The notes under the pieces: model-generated
What the model was told of the DNA's origin: nothing
Seen by the model: the letters and a program-made list of their open reading frames with translations, nothing else
The model's database searches: none
Shown: piece by piece, positions 1 through 6,063 of the stretch
How the letters are laid out: each line of letters begins with the position of its first letter
Numbering within the stretch: the stretch's first letter is position 1
DNA from: Thermoplasmata archaeon
GTDB lineage: Archaea > Thermoplasmatota > Thermoplasmata > WALJ01
Direction: 5' to 3'
Length of the DNA stretch: 10,934 nucleotides
Assembly: GCA_015522885.1 (NCBI GenBank)
Contig: WALJ01000183.1
Coordinates: 1-10,934 of the forward strand
Position numbers and translations under genes: made by a program

Positions 1-114
1 GCCGTCTTTACTGTGCCCTGTTTTAAAACCGCCGAAAGTTTTTAAAAGGGTGCGTGTATTGGGCGATAAAATCCGATATGCCACACAAAAAGAGGATTAA
101 AGGATATTGCATAG
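1..114 (+). promoter_or_regulatory. Left flank with archaeal TATA-like boxes ahead of the tRNA repeat region
   Basis: No gene is visible here. Two AT boxes stand out: TTTTAAAA at 21-28 and TTTTTAAAA at 39-47, the latter preceded by a purine-rich BRE-like CCGAAAG. An archaeal transcript from the second box would start near 68-72, about 200 nt before the mature tRNA 5' end at 273. No comparable box lies 20-30 nt before 273, so this may be the only promoter of the tRNA, displaced by the tandem repeat between them. The segment is outside the att repeats and is therefore flank rather than element. Confidence 0.45.
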
Positions 115-278
115 GTGGCTTAGTCAACCGGCGCACTTGTGCCGGTTGGTGTTGCACCTTAGCCTAACCCACTCGCACTATCCGATATATGGGCTCGTGG
201 CTTAGTCAACCGGTGCACCTGTGCCGGTTGGTGTTGCACCTCAGCCTAACCCACTCGCACTATCCGATATATGGGCTC
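115..278 (+). repeat. Two tandem 82-bp units duplicating the tRNA 5' end
   Basis: Units 115-196 and 197-278 are in direct tandem and differ at only three positions, all C/T changes. Both start with GTGGCTTAGTCA, which is also tRNA positions 279-290, so the tRNA forms a partial third copy. The second unit is preceded by GGGCTC as in the real acceptor stem; the first has a diverged flank (GCATAG). Each unit holds an inverted repeat (AACCGG(C/T) and GCCGGTT around an 8-nt loop). The truncated tRNA starts cannot form a tRNA because the anticodon and T arms are missing. Confidence 0.85.
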
Positions 279-347
279 GTGGCTTAGTCAGGATATAGCA
301 CTGGCCTTCTAAGCCAGTGGTCAGGGGTTCGAATCCCCTCGGGCCCG
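273..347 (+). tRNA. tRNA-Arg (anticodon TCT)
   Basis: A full cloverleaf can be drawn. The acceptor stem pairs GGGCTCG (273-279) with CGGGCCC (340-346), with one G-U pair and discriminator G347. The anticodon stem is CTGGC/GCCAG around the loop CTTCTAA, giving anticodon TCT at 308-310. The T arm is AGGGG-TTCGAAT-CCCCT. No CCA is encoded and no intron is seen. The gene is the integration target: its last 14 bases plus one lie in the 15-bp att repeat, so the element restores the tRNA 3' end. A run of seven T at 355-361, supplied by the element, can serve as its terminator. Confidence 0.95.
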
Positions 348-348
348 T
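334..348 (+). repeat. attL core, 15-bp direct repeat
   Basis: TCCCCTCGGGCCCGT here is repeated exactly at 10776-10790. It covers the 3' strand of the T and acceptor stems and contains the 8-bp palindrome CGGGCCCG. The integrase gene lies next to it, as is usual for tRNA-targeting elements. Confidence 0.9.
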
Positions 349-354
349 CCTCTC

Positions 355-361
355 TTTTTTT
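355..361 (+). terminator. T-run terminator of the tRNA-Arg transcript
   Basis: Seven T residues start 8 bases after the tRNA 3' end; T-runs of this kind end archaeal transcription. The run belongs to the element, and on the other strand it encodes Lys-Lys of the att-spanning gene. The displaced flank beyond attR has only a shorter T5 run near 10815. Confidence 0.5.
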
Positions 362-395
362 GGATTCTCTAGTTCCCGTTTATTTTGCATTTTTA

Positions 396-1211
396 TCATT
401 CCTCCTCTAAATCCAGAATTTCAAAGAAAATATCACCTTTAGACCCCTTTAAGTAAATCTGTGTAGTTGAGATATCTGAATGACCCAAGAACTTCCGAAT
501 CGTCTCAAGATTCACCCCCTTCTGATAGAGTTCCACAGCCCGATAATGTCGCGCCGCATGTGCATGAAACTCATTCACTCCGGTAGCTTCCTTAACAAAT
601 CGAAGAATATTCCGAAGACTCGAAGTACTAAATCCGAAAATATAGGGATCCTTCCCATAGTACCGATAGTAATCACGGATTTTACTCACGAGCTCAAAAG
701 ATACCGGAACCTGCCGCCACTTATTGCCCTTTCCTTTCACATCAAGATAATAGACACGATAGGTCTTCCCATCTCTTGACAAAACCTTATTTTTAACGGA
801 ATCCATCTTAAGAGAACACAACTCCGCAGCCCTCAACCCTGCCTCAAAAAGAATTTCCAAGATCATCCTTGCCCTGGCCGTCTGATACTTTGTCTTCAGT
901 TCCACCGCCAAGAGTTTTTTTTTCTGTTTGGGTGTAGGAATCCAATAATCACGATCTCCCTTCTCCCGAATCAATTTCAGTCTATAACTTCTCTCAAGAT
1001 ACCGCAAATAAAGATTTACAGCCTTTATCCTGTTATTCTTCGCTGCAACACTCAAATCCAGCTCATAGACATATCGCGCAATCTCCAAATCCGGCAACAC
1101 ATCAAGATCAACATCTCTCTCAACGATACGCAACAATCCCAAATACTTCCTAACCGTAAGAGGCGAATACTGCTCCGAGAACAACCACAACTCAAACCGT
1201 TCAAGATTCAT
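396..1211 (-). CDS. int: Tyrosine recombinase / integrase
   Basis: The protein has 271 aa with the two-domain layout of XerA-like archaeal recombinases. An N-terminal SAM-like core-binding domain (about 1-80, with SPLTVRKYLGLL) precedes the catalytic domain (about 95-265). The active site is complete: R127 in EAGLRAAEL, K161 in VKGKGNKWR, H218 and R221 in HAARH, H244 in LGHSD and nucleophile Y253 in TTQIYLK. I chose the ATG at 1211 because GAGGGGG lies 8-13 bases ahead and it falls one base after the upstream stop; a longer frame from 1286 would overlap that gene. It should catalyse integration into, and with help excision from, the adjacent tRNA-Arg. The gene is intact, so this is not an SSV1-type element in which attP lies in the integrase. 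Its stop overlaps the start of the att-spanning small gene. Confidence 0.93.
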   Translation of the reverse strand: MNLERFELWLFSEQYSPLTVRKYLGLLRIVERDVDLDVLPDLEIARYVYELDLSVAAKNNRIKAVNLYLRYLERSYRLKLIREKGDRDYWIPTPKQKKKLLAVELKTKYQTARARMILEILFEAGLRAAELCSLKMDSVKNKVLSRDGKTYRVYYLDVKGKGNKWRQVPVSFELVSKIRDYYRYYGKDPYIFGFSTSSLRNILRFVKEATGVNEFHAHAARHYRAVELYQKGVNLETIRKFLGHSDISTTQIYLKGSKGDIFFEILDLEEE

Positions 1212-1212
1212 C

Positions 1213-1473
1213 TCAGATTTCCCCCTCAATCTCGATTTTTTCAGCCGAAGCAATCGCAAACCGCATATCCGAATCAAGATCCTCATAGAACTCCGACTTT
1301 TTCACTTTCCGGATCGGGTCCACAAAGAGTTTTATAAGGTCAAACGGAACATCCGCCAGAGCCAGAAGCCTCCTTATTTTCTGCACATCCGCACCCTCAA
1401 CCGCTGCGCGCCGAACCTCTCCATCCCTGACCAAGACGGAAGCCGATTCTCGAATATCCCGACTCTCAAGCAT
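1213..1473 (-). CDS. Small protein of unknown function, 86 aa, upstream of int
   Basis: I do not recognise the family. The start at 1473 is supported by GGAGGTGG about 8 bases ahead and by the 8-bp overlap with the preceding gene; its stop lies one base before the int start, so the two are almost certainly co-translated. The protein has an alternating charged N-terminal half and a helical stretch DVQKIRRLLALADVPFDL (about 29-46), followed by a charged C-terminus. No cysteines or membrane segments are present. A recombination directionality or regulatory role would fit its place next to the integrase, but nothing in the sequence proves it. Confidence 0.75.
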   Translation of the reverse strand: MLESRDIRESASVLVRDGEVRRAAVEGADVQKIRRLLALADVPFDLIKLFVDPIRKVKKSEFYEDLDSDMRFAIASAEKIEIEGEI

Positions 1474-1648
1474 CCTCTACCACCTCCTGTTCAGATATAA
1501 ACGCCGAACCTACAAAGAACAGCAAGAACACCGACCACAGAATTAAACCCCATCCGGCATCCGCCTTCCCGACATGGAACATATACACGGAAAGACACGC
1601 CGAACCAATCACCGAAGAGATCCACAAGAGATAATCCGCCAACATCAT
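1466..1648 (-). CDS. Small membrane protein, 60 aa, two transmembrane segments
   Basis: The start is the ATG at 1648, which overlaps the ATPase stop as ATGA and has GGAGGTG just ahead; the next codon is also ATG (1645), with better spacing, so either could be used. Two hydrophobic helices are clear, about residues 4-23 and 31-50, joined by a short loop with VGKADAGWG, and an acidic tail EQEVVEDA follows. The family is not recognised. Its place directly after the ATPase suggests a membrane partner in virion assembly or DNA export, by context only. Confidence 0.75.
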   Translation of the reverse strand: MMLADYLLWISSVIGSACLSVYMFHVGKADAGWGLILWSVFLLFFVGSAFISEQEVVEDA

Positions 1649-2298
1649 AACACCTCCCACTCCACAAGACTCCAAATCTTCGAGAGCCGGTCAGAGTAGA
1701 AAGACGGCAGTTTCACGCGATAATACCGACCCTGCCCGGTCTTTCCCTGTAGAAACACAAACTCCTTCACGCTGCACCCTTCACGCTTTGCCAGATACTC
1801 CAAATCCGAAGACACCTGACGAGCAAGATATTGCATTTCCTCACGCTCAAACACAGAAGACACGCGATAATAGTATTTCAGACCAAGAACAGCACCATAC
1901 CGGAAGTTTTGTTTATCCAGCTCCGCTAACGACTGATTTATAACGATCTTCGTCTGCTCACGCTGCAACAGCTGCGAAAGCTCCTTAGCGGAATCCTCAG
2001 CCTCTTTTCCCTTTTTAAAATTCTTTGAATTGCTCCAAACCGCCGACTCATCAGCGAGAAGAGCCGCCCTCCTGGGCAGACGAACCGCCGAAGGAGAATC
2101 AACCAGAGAGATCCAAGAAGGAAACACCCCATCCGGAACCCTCTCCGGTTGAGGGAAAAAATAGAAGATTTCCCTGGACGGATTCTCCTCATGAATCCGC
2201 TCAAGAATCCTCATCGCCGTCGCGGTCTTCCCCTGCCTCATGGACCCGGAAAGAATAAGCATCGTGGGCTCATGGAGAAGATTATCCAGAACTGTCAA
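1645..2298 (-). CDS. P-loop ATPase, Zot/FtsK-HerA-like, candidate morphogenesis or packaging ATPase
   Basis: The 217-aa protein has Walker A GSMRQGKT (18-25), Walker B AALLADE (78-84) with the catalytic acidic pair, and a later beta strand ending in Gln (KIVINQS, about 135-141) that fits the polar sensor of FtsK-HerA and Zot-type ATPases. It has no membrane segment, unlike filamentous phage pI. The start is TTG at 2298: GGAGGTGG lies 5-6 bases ahead and the codon overlaps the previous stop as TTGA. Related ATPases drive DNA packaging or virion extrusion in filamentous phages and are common in small archaeal viruses. Position between membrane-protein genes supports a role at the membrane. Which of packaging, extrusion or another use applies cannot be told from sequence. 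Confidence 0.85.
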   Translation of the reverse strand: MTVLDNLLHEPTMLILSGSMRQGKTATAMRILERIHEENPSREIFYFFPQPERVPDGVFPSWISLVDSPSAVRLPRRAALLADESAVWSNSKNFKKGKEAEDSAKELSQLLQREQTKIVINQSLAELDKQNFRYGAVLGLKYYYRVSSVFEREEMQYLARQVSSDLEYLAKREGCSVKEFVFLQGKTGQGRYYRVKLPSFYSDRLSKIWSLVEWEVL

Positions 2299-2540
2299 GA
2301 TTCCACCTCCTTCTTAATGAACTGATCCAAAACCATCTGCGGATCAAAAACCCTTATTTCTTCATACGATACAACATAACCGCGACTATCATAAATAGCC
2401 TCAAGTACTCGAACTTTCCTTTTAGTTATGTAAAACATAGCATAAGCCAACACATAAGCGTTATCACGGCCATCTATCGCCTGACGCATTACAAAACTGT
2501 TACTCCGTGAGTACTCCACAACAAACATATCACGACTCAA
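2295..2540 (-). CDS. Small protein of unknown function, 81 aa
   Basis: The family is not recognised. The start is probably TTG at 2540: GGAGGGG lies about 7 bases ahead and the codon overlaps the previous stop as TTGA; the next ATG (2528) is too far from this site. The protein is soluble, of alpha/beta character, with a basic middle ITKRKVRVLEAIYDSRG and an acidic end. It lies immediately before the ATPase and is translationally coupled to it, so it may act with the ATPase. Confidence 0.7.
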   Translation of the reverse strand: MSRDMFVVEYSRSNSFVMRQAIDGRDNAYVLAYAMFYITKRKVRVLEAIYDSRGYVVSYEEIRVFDPQMVLDQFIKKEVES

Positions 2541-2668
2541 TCCGACCCCTCCTTCTCATCCTTCTTTTTCTCAGCAAACGAATCTAAAGAACTCTGTGCG
2601 CCAAGGTTCCTCATATCCATAACGAGCGAAACGATATCCTTCTTATCCAAACCGTTCTTTTTTTCCAT
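2537..2668 (-). CDS. Small charged protein, 43 aa
   Basis: The ATG at 2668 has AAGGAGGCGG 5-6 bases ahead and fills the gap between neighbours, ending in a TTGA overlap with the next gene. Product: an N-terminal lysine-rich part, a helix IVSLVMDMRNLG (12-23) and a highly charged tail KKKDEKE. The family is not recognised. The ribosome binding site and exact packing argue that it is real despite its length. Confidence 0.65.
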   Translation of the reverse strand: MEKKNGLDKKDIVSLVMDMRNLGAQSSLDSFAEKKKDEKEGSD

Positions 2669-2682
2669 CTACACCGCCTCCT

Positions 2683-3012
2683 TCATGCTTGATACTCTCC
2701 GATAACATCTATCCGCCAAACTCGATCTGTTGTTATCGCCGAACGATACTTTTCCGGAACTTCGGACTTTGAAACTATCCTGACCGAACAAACAAGACGG
2801 CGATGAACCACATTCCCAACAAGAAACACCGCATCCACAGGATAAGTCACATCAAAATCCTCAATATCCCTATCGAACTTCTTTTTTATCTTCGAAAGTC
2901 GCTTATTCCAATACTCACTCATAGACTTATATTCAACAAAATGTCCATACTCGTCTGCATCCTCCTGTTTCATTTCCCAATATTTCCGCTTTATTGTCGT
3001 CGTAAACTTCAC
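2683..3012 (-). CDS. Protein of unknown function, 109 aa
   Basis: The start is GTG at 3012, supported by GGAGGGGG about 4-5 bases ahead and a GTGA overlap with the preceding stop; an internal ATG (2973) lacks such a site. The product is soluble and charged: a basic/aromatic N-terminus (FTTTIKRKYWEMKQED), a lysine-rich helix around 30-45, then a beta-rich half with VDAVFLVGNVVHRRLVCSV. One cysteine is present. The family is not recognised. The operon context is the distal part of the virion-like module. Confidence 0.72.
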   Translation of the reverse strand: MKFTTTIKRKYWEMKQEDADEYGHFVEYKSMSEYWNKRLSKIKKKFDRDIEDFDVTYPVDAVFLVGNVVHRRLVCSVRIVSKSEVPEKYRSAITTDRVWRIDVIGEYQA

Positions 3013-3797
3013 GTTTCCCCCTCCTTCTTCTCATTCTCCCTCAGTACTTTTTCATACGCTCCGAGCCCGAGCTCCTCCTTGAGCCGTATGATATCCGCGG
3101 TATTCCTCTCCGTCTGCGACTGCCTCGAAGTATATCCGAAGACCACCTTTCCCCAATACTCAATCAACGAATGAGTACGCTGCATTGTCGTCTTATCCGC
3201 CTCAATCTTCCAGAAGGTCTTAAGTGTCCAGAGTTCCTTAAGAGCCGCCTTGAGCTCCCTTCTCATCGCCAGGAAAGACGGCTTGTACCTGCTGACAAAC
3301 TCAGCATTCCCATGCAGAATATTCACCTCTACAACATCCACAGTTTCCCCGGTTTCCTCGTCATGATCCACCTTCACAGAATCGACCACATAGGCAAGAC
3401 CTTCCCTGGTGACAAAGGCATTATTCAGTTCCGAAGGTTCCCCATTCGCATCGACCACCCGAGCAGCCGCAAACCGTTCATAAGGATAAGCATCAAGCGT
3501 AACCTTCATGCTCGGCTCAAGTTGAATGTTCAGAAGATAGACATAAGACATGAACTTCTCTGCAATGTAAGGAAAGAAGAACCACACCGGCAGAATCCAG
3601 AGAAGGACCGCCGTGTAAAAGTACCAGCCGAACAAAGACCAGAAGAACCAAGCTGCACCAATAAAAAAGACAATCCAAAACAGCTTTTTCACGACATACT
3701 TGAAATCCTGGTATATCTGCGACCTGAGAGTAACGGTCTGTTCCGTTGCGATATCAGAAGCGTTCACCACATTTACAGGCATCTCCTTAGACTTCAT
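3009..3797 (-). CDS. Membrane protein, 262 aa, two transmembrane helices and a large soluble domain
   Basis: The start at ATG 3797 overlaps the previous stop as ATGA and follows AGGTGAGGGAG; a longer frame from 3842 would overlap the upstream gene and has no ribosome binding site. A short polar N-terminus (1-36) leads into two aromatic-rich helices (about 38-56 and 58-77), then a soluble domain of about 180 residues. The C-terminal part (about 205-262) is charged and helical (NTADIIRLKEELGLG), possibly coiled coil. A cytoplasmic soluble domain anchored by a helical hairpin is likely. Candidate roles are a virion membrane protein or an assembly partner for the ATPase, by context only. The family is not recognised. 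Confidence 0.8.
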   Translation of the reverse strand: MKSKEMPVNVVNASDIATEQTVTLRSQIYQDFKYVVKKLFWIVFFIGAAWFFWSLFGWYFYTAVLLWILPVWFFFPYIAEKFMSYVYLLNIQLEPSMKVTLDAYPYERFAAARVVDANGEPSELNNAFVTREGLAYVVDSVKVDHDEETGETVDVVEVNILHGNAEFVSRYKPSFLAMRRELKAALKELWTLKTFWKIEADKTTMQRTHSLIEYWGKVVFGYTSRQSQTERNTADIIRLKEELGLGAYEKVLRENEKKEGET

Positions 3798-4402
3798 AAT
3801 ATCTCCCTCACCTTCTTCTTCAAACGCGGGATTCTGTACCACGCTACAACGCCAACAGTCACGGCAACGGCAGAAATTCCTCCGAGAAACGCCTTCACGC
3901 CCTCTGAGTAAAGATCCTTTGAGGTGTAAAGATATCCGGATGTTTCCTCTTCCACATACTTCTCATAGCTCTTGTTAATGACCAACACGGAAAACGACTG
4001 TGTTTCCCGGTCCGCCTCGAATGTCACAGAGAAGGTATGAGGACCTTTTTCAATAACGATATGACCTTCTGCGGTATGATTCACATACTCACGATCAACA
4101 AGTATTGAATCAACATACACGCTGATATTCTGCGCCCTGGGCGAAGCGACAACATAACTCAAATTCGTATAGACAAGAGAATTATTCCGAAGCGCCAAGG
4201 CAATCTTTGAATCACCGCGCACCGAAGACCCGGCGACAATGTTTTTATCACGCTGCACAAACTCCCCGTGAGCGAACGGCAGCGCCATCATTACAAGCAT
4301 CGCAACCAGGACAAACACAACGAACCGAAAGACAAGAACTTTAAGCAGCTCATCTGCCTCGTCTTCGGTCAGACCTCTTCTTTTTCCACTAACCTTTTGC
4401 AT
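3794..4402 (-). CDS. Glycoprotein-like membrane protein, 202 aa, anchored at both ends
   Basis: The start at ATG 4402 has GGAGG about 10 bases ahead and overlaps the previous gene by 14 bp; a frame extended to 4468 would overlap it much further. The basic N-terminus (KRRG) and a long hydrophobic helix (about 22-44, ending LPFAHG) look like a signal anchor or cleavable signal. An extracellular beta-rich region follows with five N-glycosylation sequons (N73, N80, N92, N108, N143). A second helix (about 171-189) and a basic tail RLKKKVRE close the protein. The plan matches that of the 290-aa protein in the same operon. Pleolipovirus-type spikes and other archaeal virion glycoproteins are membrane-anchored in this way, so a spike or receptor-binding role is possible; this is inference. 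Confidence 0.8.
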   Translation of the reverse strand: MQKVSGKRRGLTEDEADELLKVLVFRFVVFVLVAMLVMMALPFAHGEFVQRDKNIVAGSSVRGDSKIALALRNNSLVYTNLSYVVASPRAQNISVYVDSILVDREYVNHTAEGHIVIEKGPHTFSVTFEADRETQSFSVLVINKSYEKYVEEETSGYLYTSKDLYSEGVKAFLGGISAVAVTVGVVAWYRIPRLKKKVREIL

Positions 4403-4622
4403 ACCCCGAATTCCTCCTATGTATTTTTTTCTGTATTCCAAGCGCGTAATAGACCATATACACGCCAATACTCATCACGACATACTGAACAATTTTCGGT
4501 ATCACAGCGACTCCGAAGAACGAAGGACCCGCAGAACCAAGAACCCAAGAGAAGAACCCTTCTCCAACTAATCCGAACAGAAAGAGCCCGATACCAATTC
4601 CGAACACAACAATTTTTCCCAT
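4389..4622 (-). CDS. Small membrane protein, 77 aa, two transmembrane helices
   Basis: ATG at 4622 has GGAGG 8 bases ahead (spacer CGTAAAAA) and lies 12 bases after the preceding stop. A glycine-rich hydrophobic helix (about 3-19), a loop with GSAGPS and a second helix (about 44-62) are followed by a basic tail QKKIHRRN. Both ends would be cytoplasmic. Small two-helix proteins of this sort are common as minor or major virion proteins in membrane-containing archaeal viruses. The specific family is not recognised. Confidence 0.8.
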   Translation of the reverse strand: MGKIVVFGIGIGLFLFGLVGEGFFSWVLGSAGPSFFGVAVIPKIVQYVVMSIGVYMVYYALGIQKKIHRRNSGYAKG

Positions 4623-4634
4623 TTTTTACGCCTC

Positions 4635-5063
4635 CTAACCTACTACTGGTATTTGATGATACACCCAGAAAGCAAACCTGATCAGCAGGTACAGACCACC
4701 AAACACAAGAACAAGGATAATCGGAGCAAAGACCATATACGGCTGAGGGATTGCATTGATAAACCACGATACAGTACCCGATATCCACGCAACGATACCC
4801 GACACCTGAGAAGAACCCCAGGTGATAAGGTCAGAAACATAAGTAAGTAAATGCCCGGGAACATCCTTAAAGAACCTCACCGCCTTAGTCATAAGGTCAA
4901 AGATCCCCTTCGGTATCTTCTCAAGCTGCGCAACAACCCAGAGAACGTTCTGGTAAATGCTTGTAATTTTGTCCCAGATACCGCTGGGAATAGCCATAAT
5001 AAAATCATAGATTGCCACGACCATATCATAGAGTTTTTGCGGGTCTGGAACGCCTAACGCCAT
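4635..5063 (-). CDS. Hydrophobic virion-protein candidate, 142 aa, related to the 79-aa protein
   Basis: ATG at 5063 is preceded by GAAGGTG with a 5-base spacer. The first about 85 residues are amphipathic helices with a repeating IP-x-G pattern: AIPSGIWD (24-31), KIPKGIFD (49-56, exactly 25 residues later) and DVPGHLLT (67-74). A hydrophobic segment (about 87-104) precedes the C-terminal membrane helix (111-134). The latter shares FAPI(V/I)LVL and a following GG with the 79-aa protein encoded just upstream, so the two look like paralogues at their C-termini. There is no cleavable signal. A structural membrane protein of the virion is the best inference; a 60-bp gap and a weak TATA box ahead hint at extra expression. 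Confidence 0.8.
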   Translation of the reverse strand: MALGVPDPQKLYDMVVAIYDFIMAIPSGIWDKITSIYQNVLWVVAQLEKIPKGIFDLMTKAVRFFKDVPGHLLTYVSDLITWGSSQVSGIVAWISGTVSWFINAIPQPYMVFAPIILVLVFGGLYLLIRFAFWVYHQIPVVG

Positions 5064-5094
5064 TTATACACCTTCTTTTTTTTTCAAATTAAGA

Positions 5095-5104
5095 GATTTA
5101 AAGG
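5095..5104 (-). promoter_or_regulatory. Weak internal promoter candidate ahead of the 142-aa gene
   Basis: CCTTTAAATC on the minus strand lies in the longest gap inside the structural operon (5064-5123). An archaeal start about 25 nt on would fall near 5074, just at the ribosome binding site of the 142-aa gene, giving a very short leader. The match is modest. Confidence 0.3.
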
Positions 5105-5123
5105 AAAGGGTTTATCATCGGTC

Positions 5124-5363
5124 CTAACTAGGCAAGTACTTCTTTGCAAAGAACAGAAGCCACGCCAGATATACAGCGCCTCCGACCATAAGCACGAGCA
5201 CAATCGGAGCGAAGACACCGGTACCCGCAACCCCGAAACCGAAACCTGCAAGTATGGACTTTATAGGCGACAACATAGCGTTTATTATCCCGACCACAAA
5301 GGACACGCCCGCATTAATGATGCTGTTAAAAGCGTCACTAATCACAGTTCCTATATCTGTCAT
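5124..5363 (-). CDS. Small hydrophobic protein, 79 aa, major-coat-protein candidate
   Basis: I chose ATG 5363 over a GTG at 5402, because the latter would run into the preceding gene while GGAGG and GTGATCC lie just before 5363. An amphipathic N-terminal half (VISDAFNSIINAGVSFVVG, 7-25) is followed by a short proline break (SPIKS), a glycine-rich segment FGFGVAGTG and a membrane helix (about 48-72) with FAPIVLVLMVGG, then a basic end AKKYLPS. The C-terminal part matches the 142-aa protein encoded next. Short hydrophobic helical proteins form the coats of spindle-shaped and filamentous archaeal viruses; that role here is inferred. Confidence 0.78.
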   Translation of the reverse strand: MTDIGTVISDAFNSIINAGVSFVVGIINAMLSPIKSILAGFGFGVAGTGVFAPIVLVLMVGGAVYLAWLLFFAKKYLPS

Positions 5364-5367
5364 CGGA

Positions 5368-5760
5368 TCACTTCCTCCGTCGTTTAATACCTGCGGTAAC
5401 ACTCTCGTACTTCACAAAACCTTTTTTATGCAATTGGCGATAAAGATAATTCACGATAGCACTATACTCACTAGCATCTTTCCAGTATATCCTTCCCATC
5501 TCCGGATCTTTATCATACGCGGCATCTCCTTTTTTACGGTAGTACTTAGATTCCTTTCGTGCATCCGCCATCATAGACAAAAGTGCATTCTTAGTTCCAT
5601 CTTTCAACCCTCGATAATACGCACTGCTTGAACTCTTCCCAGATGAAGAAGAGCTCCGTTTCTTTCCGTTTGTTGACCGTGACCGCCGGGATTTGGAGGG
5701 AGTTTTCCTCCCCCCTGTTCCCTTTTTCCTCCGGTAATGGTTCGCTCTCCGTGAAGCCAC
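5368..5760 (-). CDS. Highly basic Ser/Arg/Lys-rich protein, 130 aa, likely DNA-binding virion protein
   Basis: The start is GTG at 5760, with GGTGAT overlapping the previous stop 3 bases before it. The first 47 residues are almost wholly basic or serine (SRRAN, YRRKKG, SKSRRSRS, KKRSSSSSGKSSSS), like a disordered histone- or protamine-type tail. A folded, helical region follows (about 48-118, tyrosine-rich with YYRGLKDG, KYYRKKGDAAYD and YLYRQLHKKG), and the end is basic again (IKRRRK). No membrane segment is present although all neighbours have one. Placed inside the virion-like module, it probably condenses or anchors viral DNA. That is inference from composition and context. Confidence 0.82.
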   Translation of the reverse strand: MASRRANHYRRKKGTGGRKTPSKSRRSRSTNGKKRSSSSSGKSSSSAYYRGLKDGTKNALLSMMADARKESKYYRKKGDAAYDKDPEMGRIYWKDASEYSAIVNYLYRQLHKKGFVKYESVTAGIKRRRK

Positions 5761-5764
5761 GCTA

Positions 5765-6061
5765 TCACCTGACCAGAGTCACATTGTGGTTCGCCGTCTT
5801 CAGTGCGTTGAAAGCCATCACGAGCACCATCGCCACCATACCGGCGACAAGAAGCCACCCGGCAAAGCCAAGAGTACCCGCAATCGCAGCCTCGAAGTAT
5901 CCCTGAATCTGAAGATATCCGGCAGACAGGACGCCGAGAACCCCGGTCCCTCCGCCTACCAAACCTCCCAGGATGTTCGAAGCGCTCCCAACCGTGAAGT
6001 AGCTATACAGAGTAAAGCCAGCGACACCGAACAGCGCAAACAGCAATATCATTCCTAGCAT
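5765..6061 (-). CDS. Glycine-rich hydrophobic protein, 98 aa, coat-protein candidate
   Basis: ATG at 6061 has GGAGGTG 6 bases ahead; a GTG at 6068-6070 would lie inside that ribosome binding site and overlap the upstream gene. The protein is hydrophobic nearly throughout: helix 2-22, a glycine-rich stretch (31-43, GGLVGGGTGVLG), a short amphipathic piece, and helix 64-85, ending in a polar tail. No signal cleavage site is clear. Two-helix glycine-rich proteins of about 80-140 aa are the coat proteins of spindle-shaped archaeal viruses (SSV VP1/VP3, His1), and the plan fits; sequence identity cannot be claimed. It directly follows the large glycoprotein gene with a 2-base gap. Confidence 0.8.
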   Translation of the reverse strand: MLGMILLFALFGVAGFTLYSYFTVGSASNILGGLVGGGTGVLGVLSAGYLQIQGYFEAAIAGTLGFAGWLLVAGMVAMVLVMAFNALKTANHNVTLVR

Positions 6062-6063
6062 AT

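Larger units (their letters stand above)
241..399 (-). pseudogene. 5' part of the att-spanning small gene, cut by integration
   Basis: The ATG at 399-397 overlaps the integrase stop as ATGA; a second in-frame ATG is at 390. The frame runs through KRELENPKKER, enters the att core as TGPRG (348-334), then reads antisense through the tRNA as FEPLTTGLEG and stops at 241-243. The element-encoded part is 349-399. In a circular element the same frame continues in phase into the segment 10775-10662, giving about 59 codons that end in an ATGA overlap with rep. In the integrated state this end is therefore probably a broken N-terminal piece with a meaningless tRNA-antisense tail. Confidence 0.6.

Noticed and set aside
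115..290. CRISPR array or additional tRNA genes
   Set aside because: The repeats are in direct tandem without spacers and 82 bp long. They lack anticodon and T arms, so they are neither CRISPR repeats nor functional tRNAs.
396..1211. SSV1-type integrase split by integration
   Set aside because: The gene at attL contains both domains and all catalytic residues and ends before the att core, so integration does not divide it.
3171..3911. Long open frame on the + strand opposite the 262-aa and 202-aa genes
   Set aside because: It is the complement of two membrane-protein genes with good ribosome binding sites. It has no such site itself and its product is His/Arg/Pro-rich without a recognisable fold.
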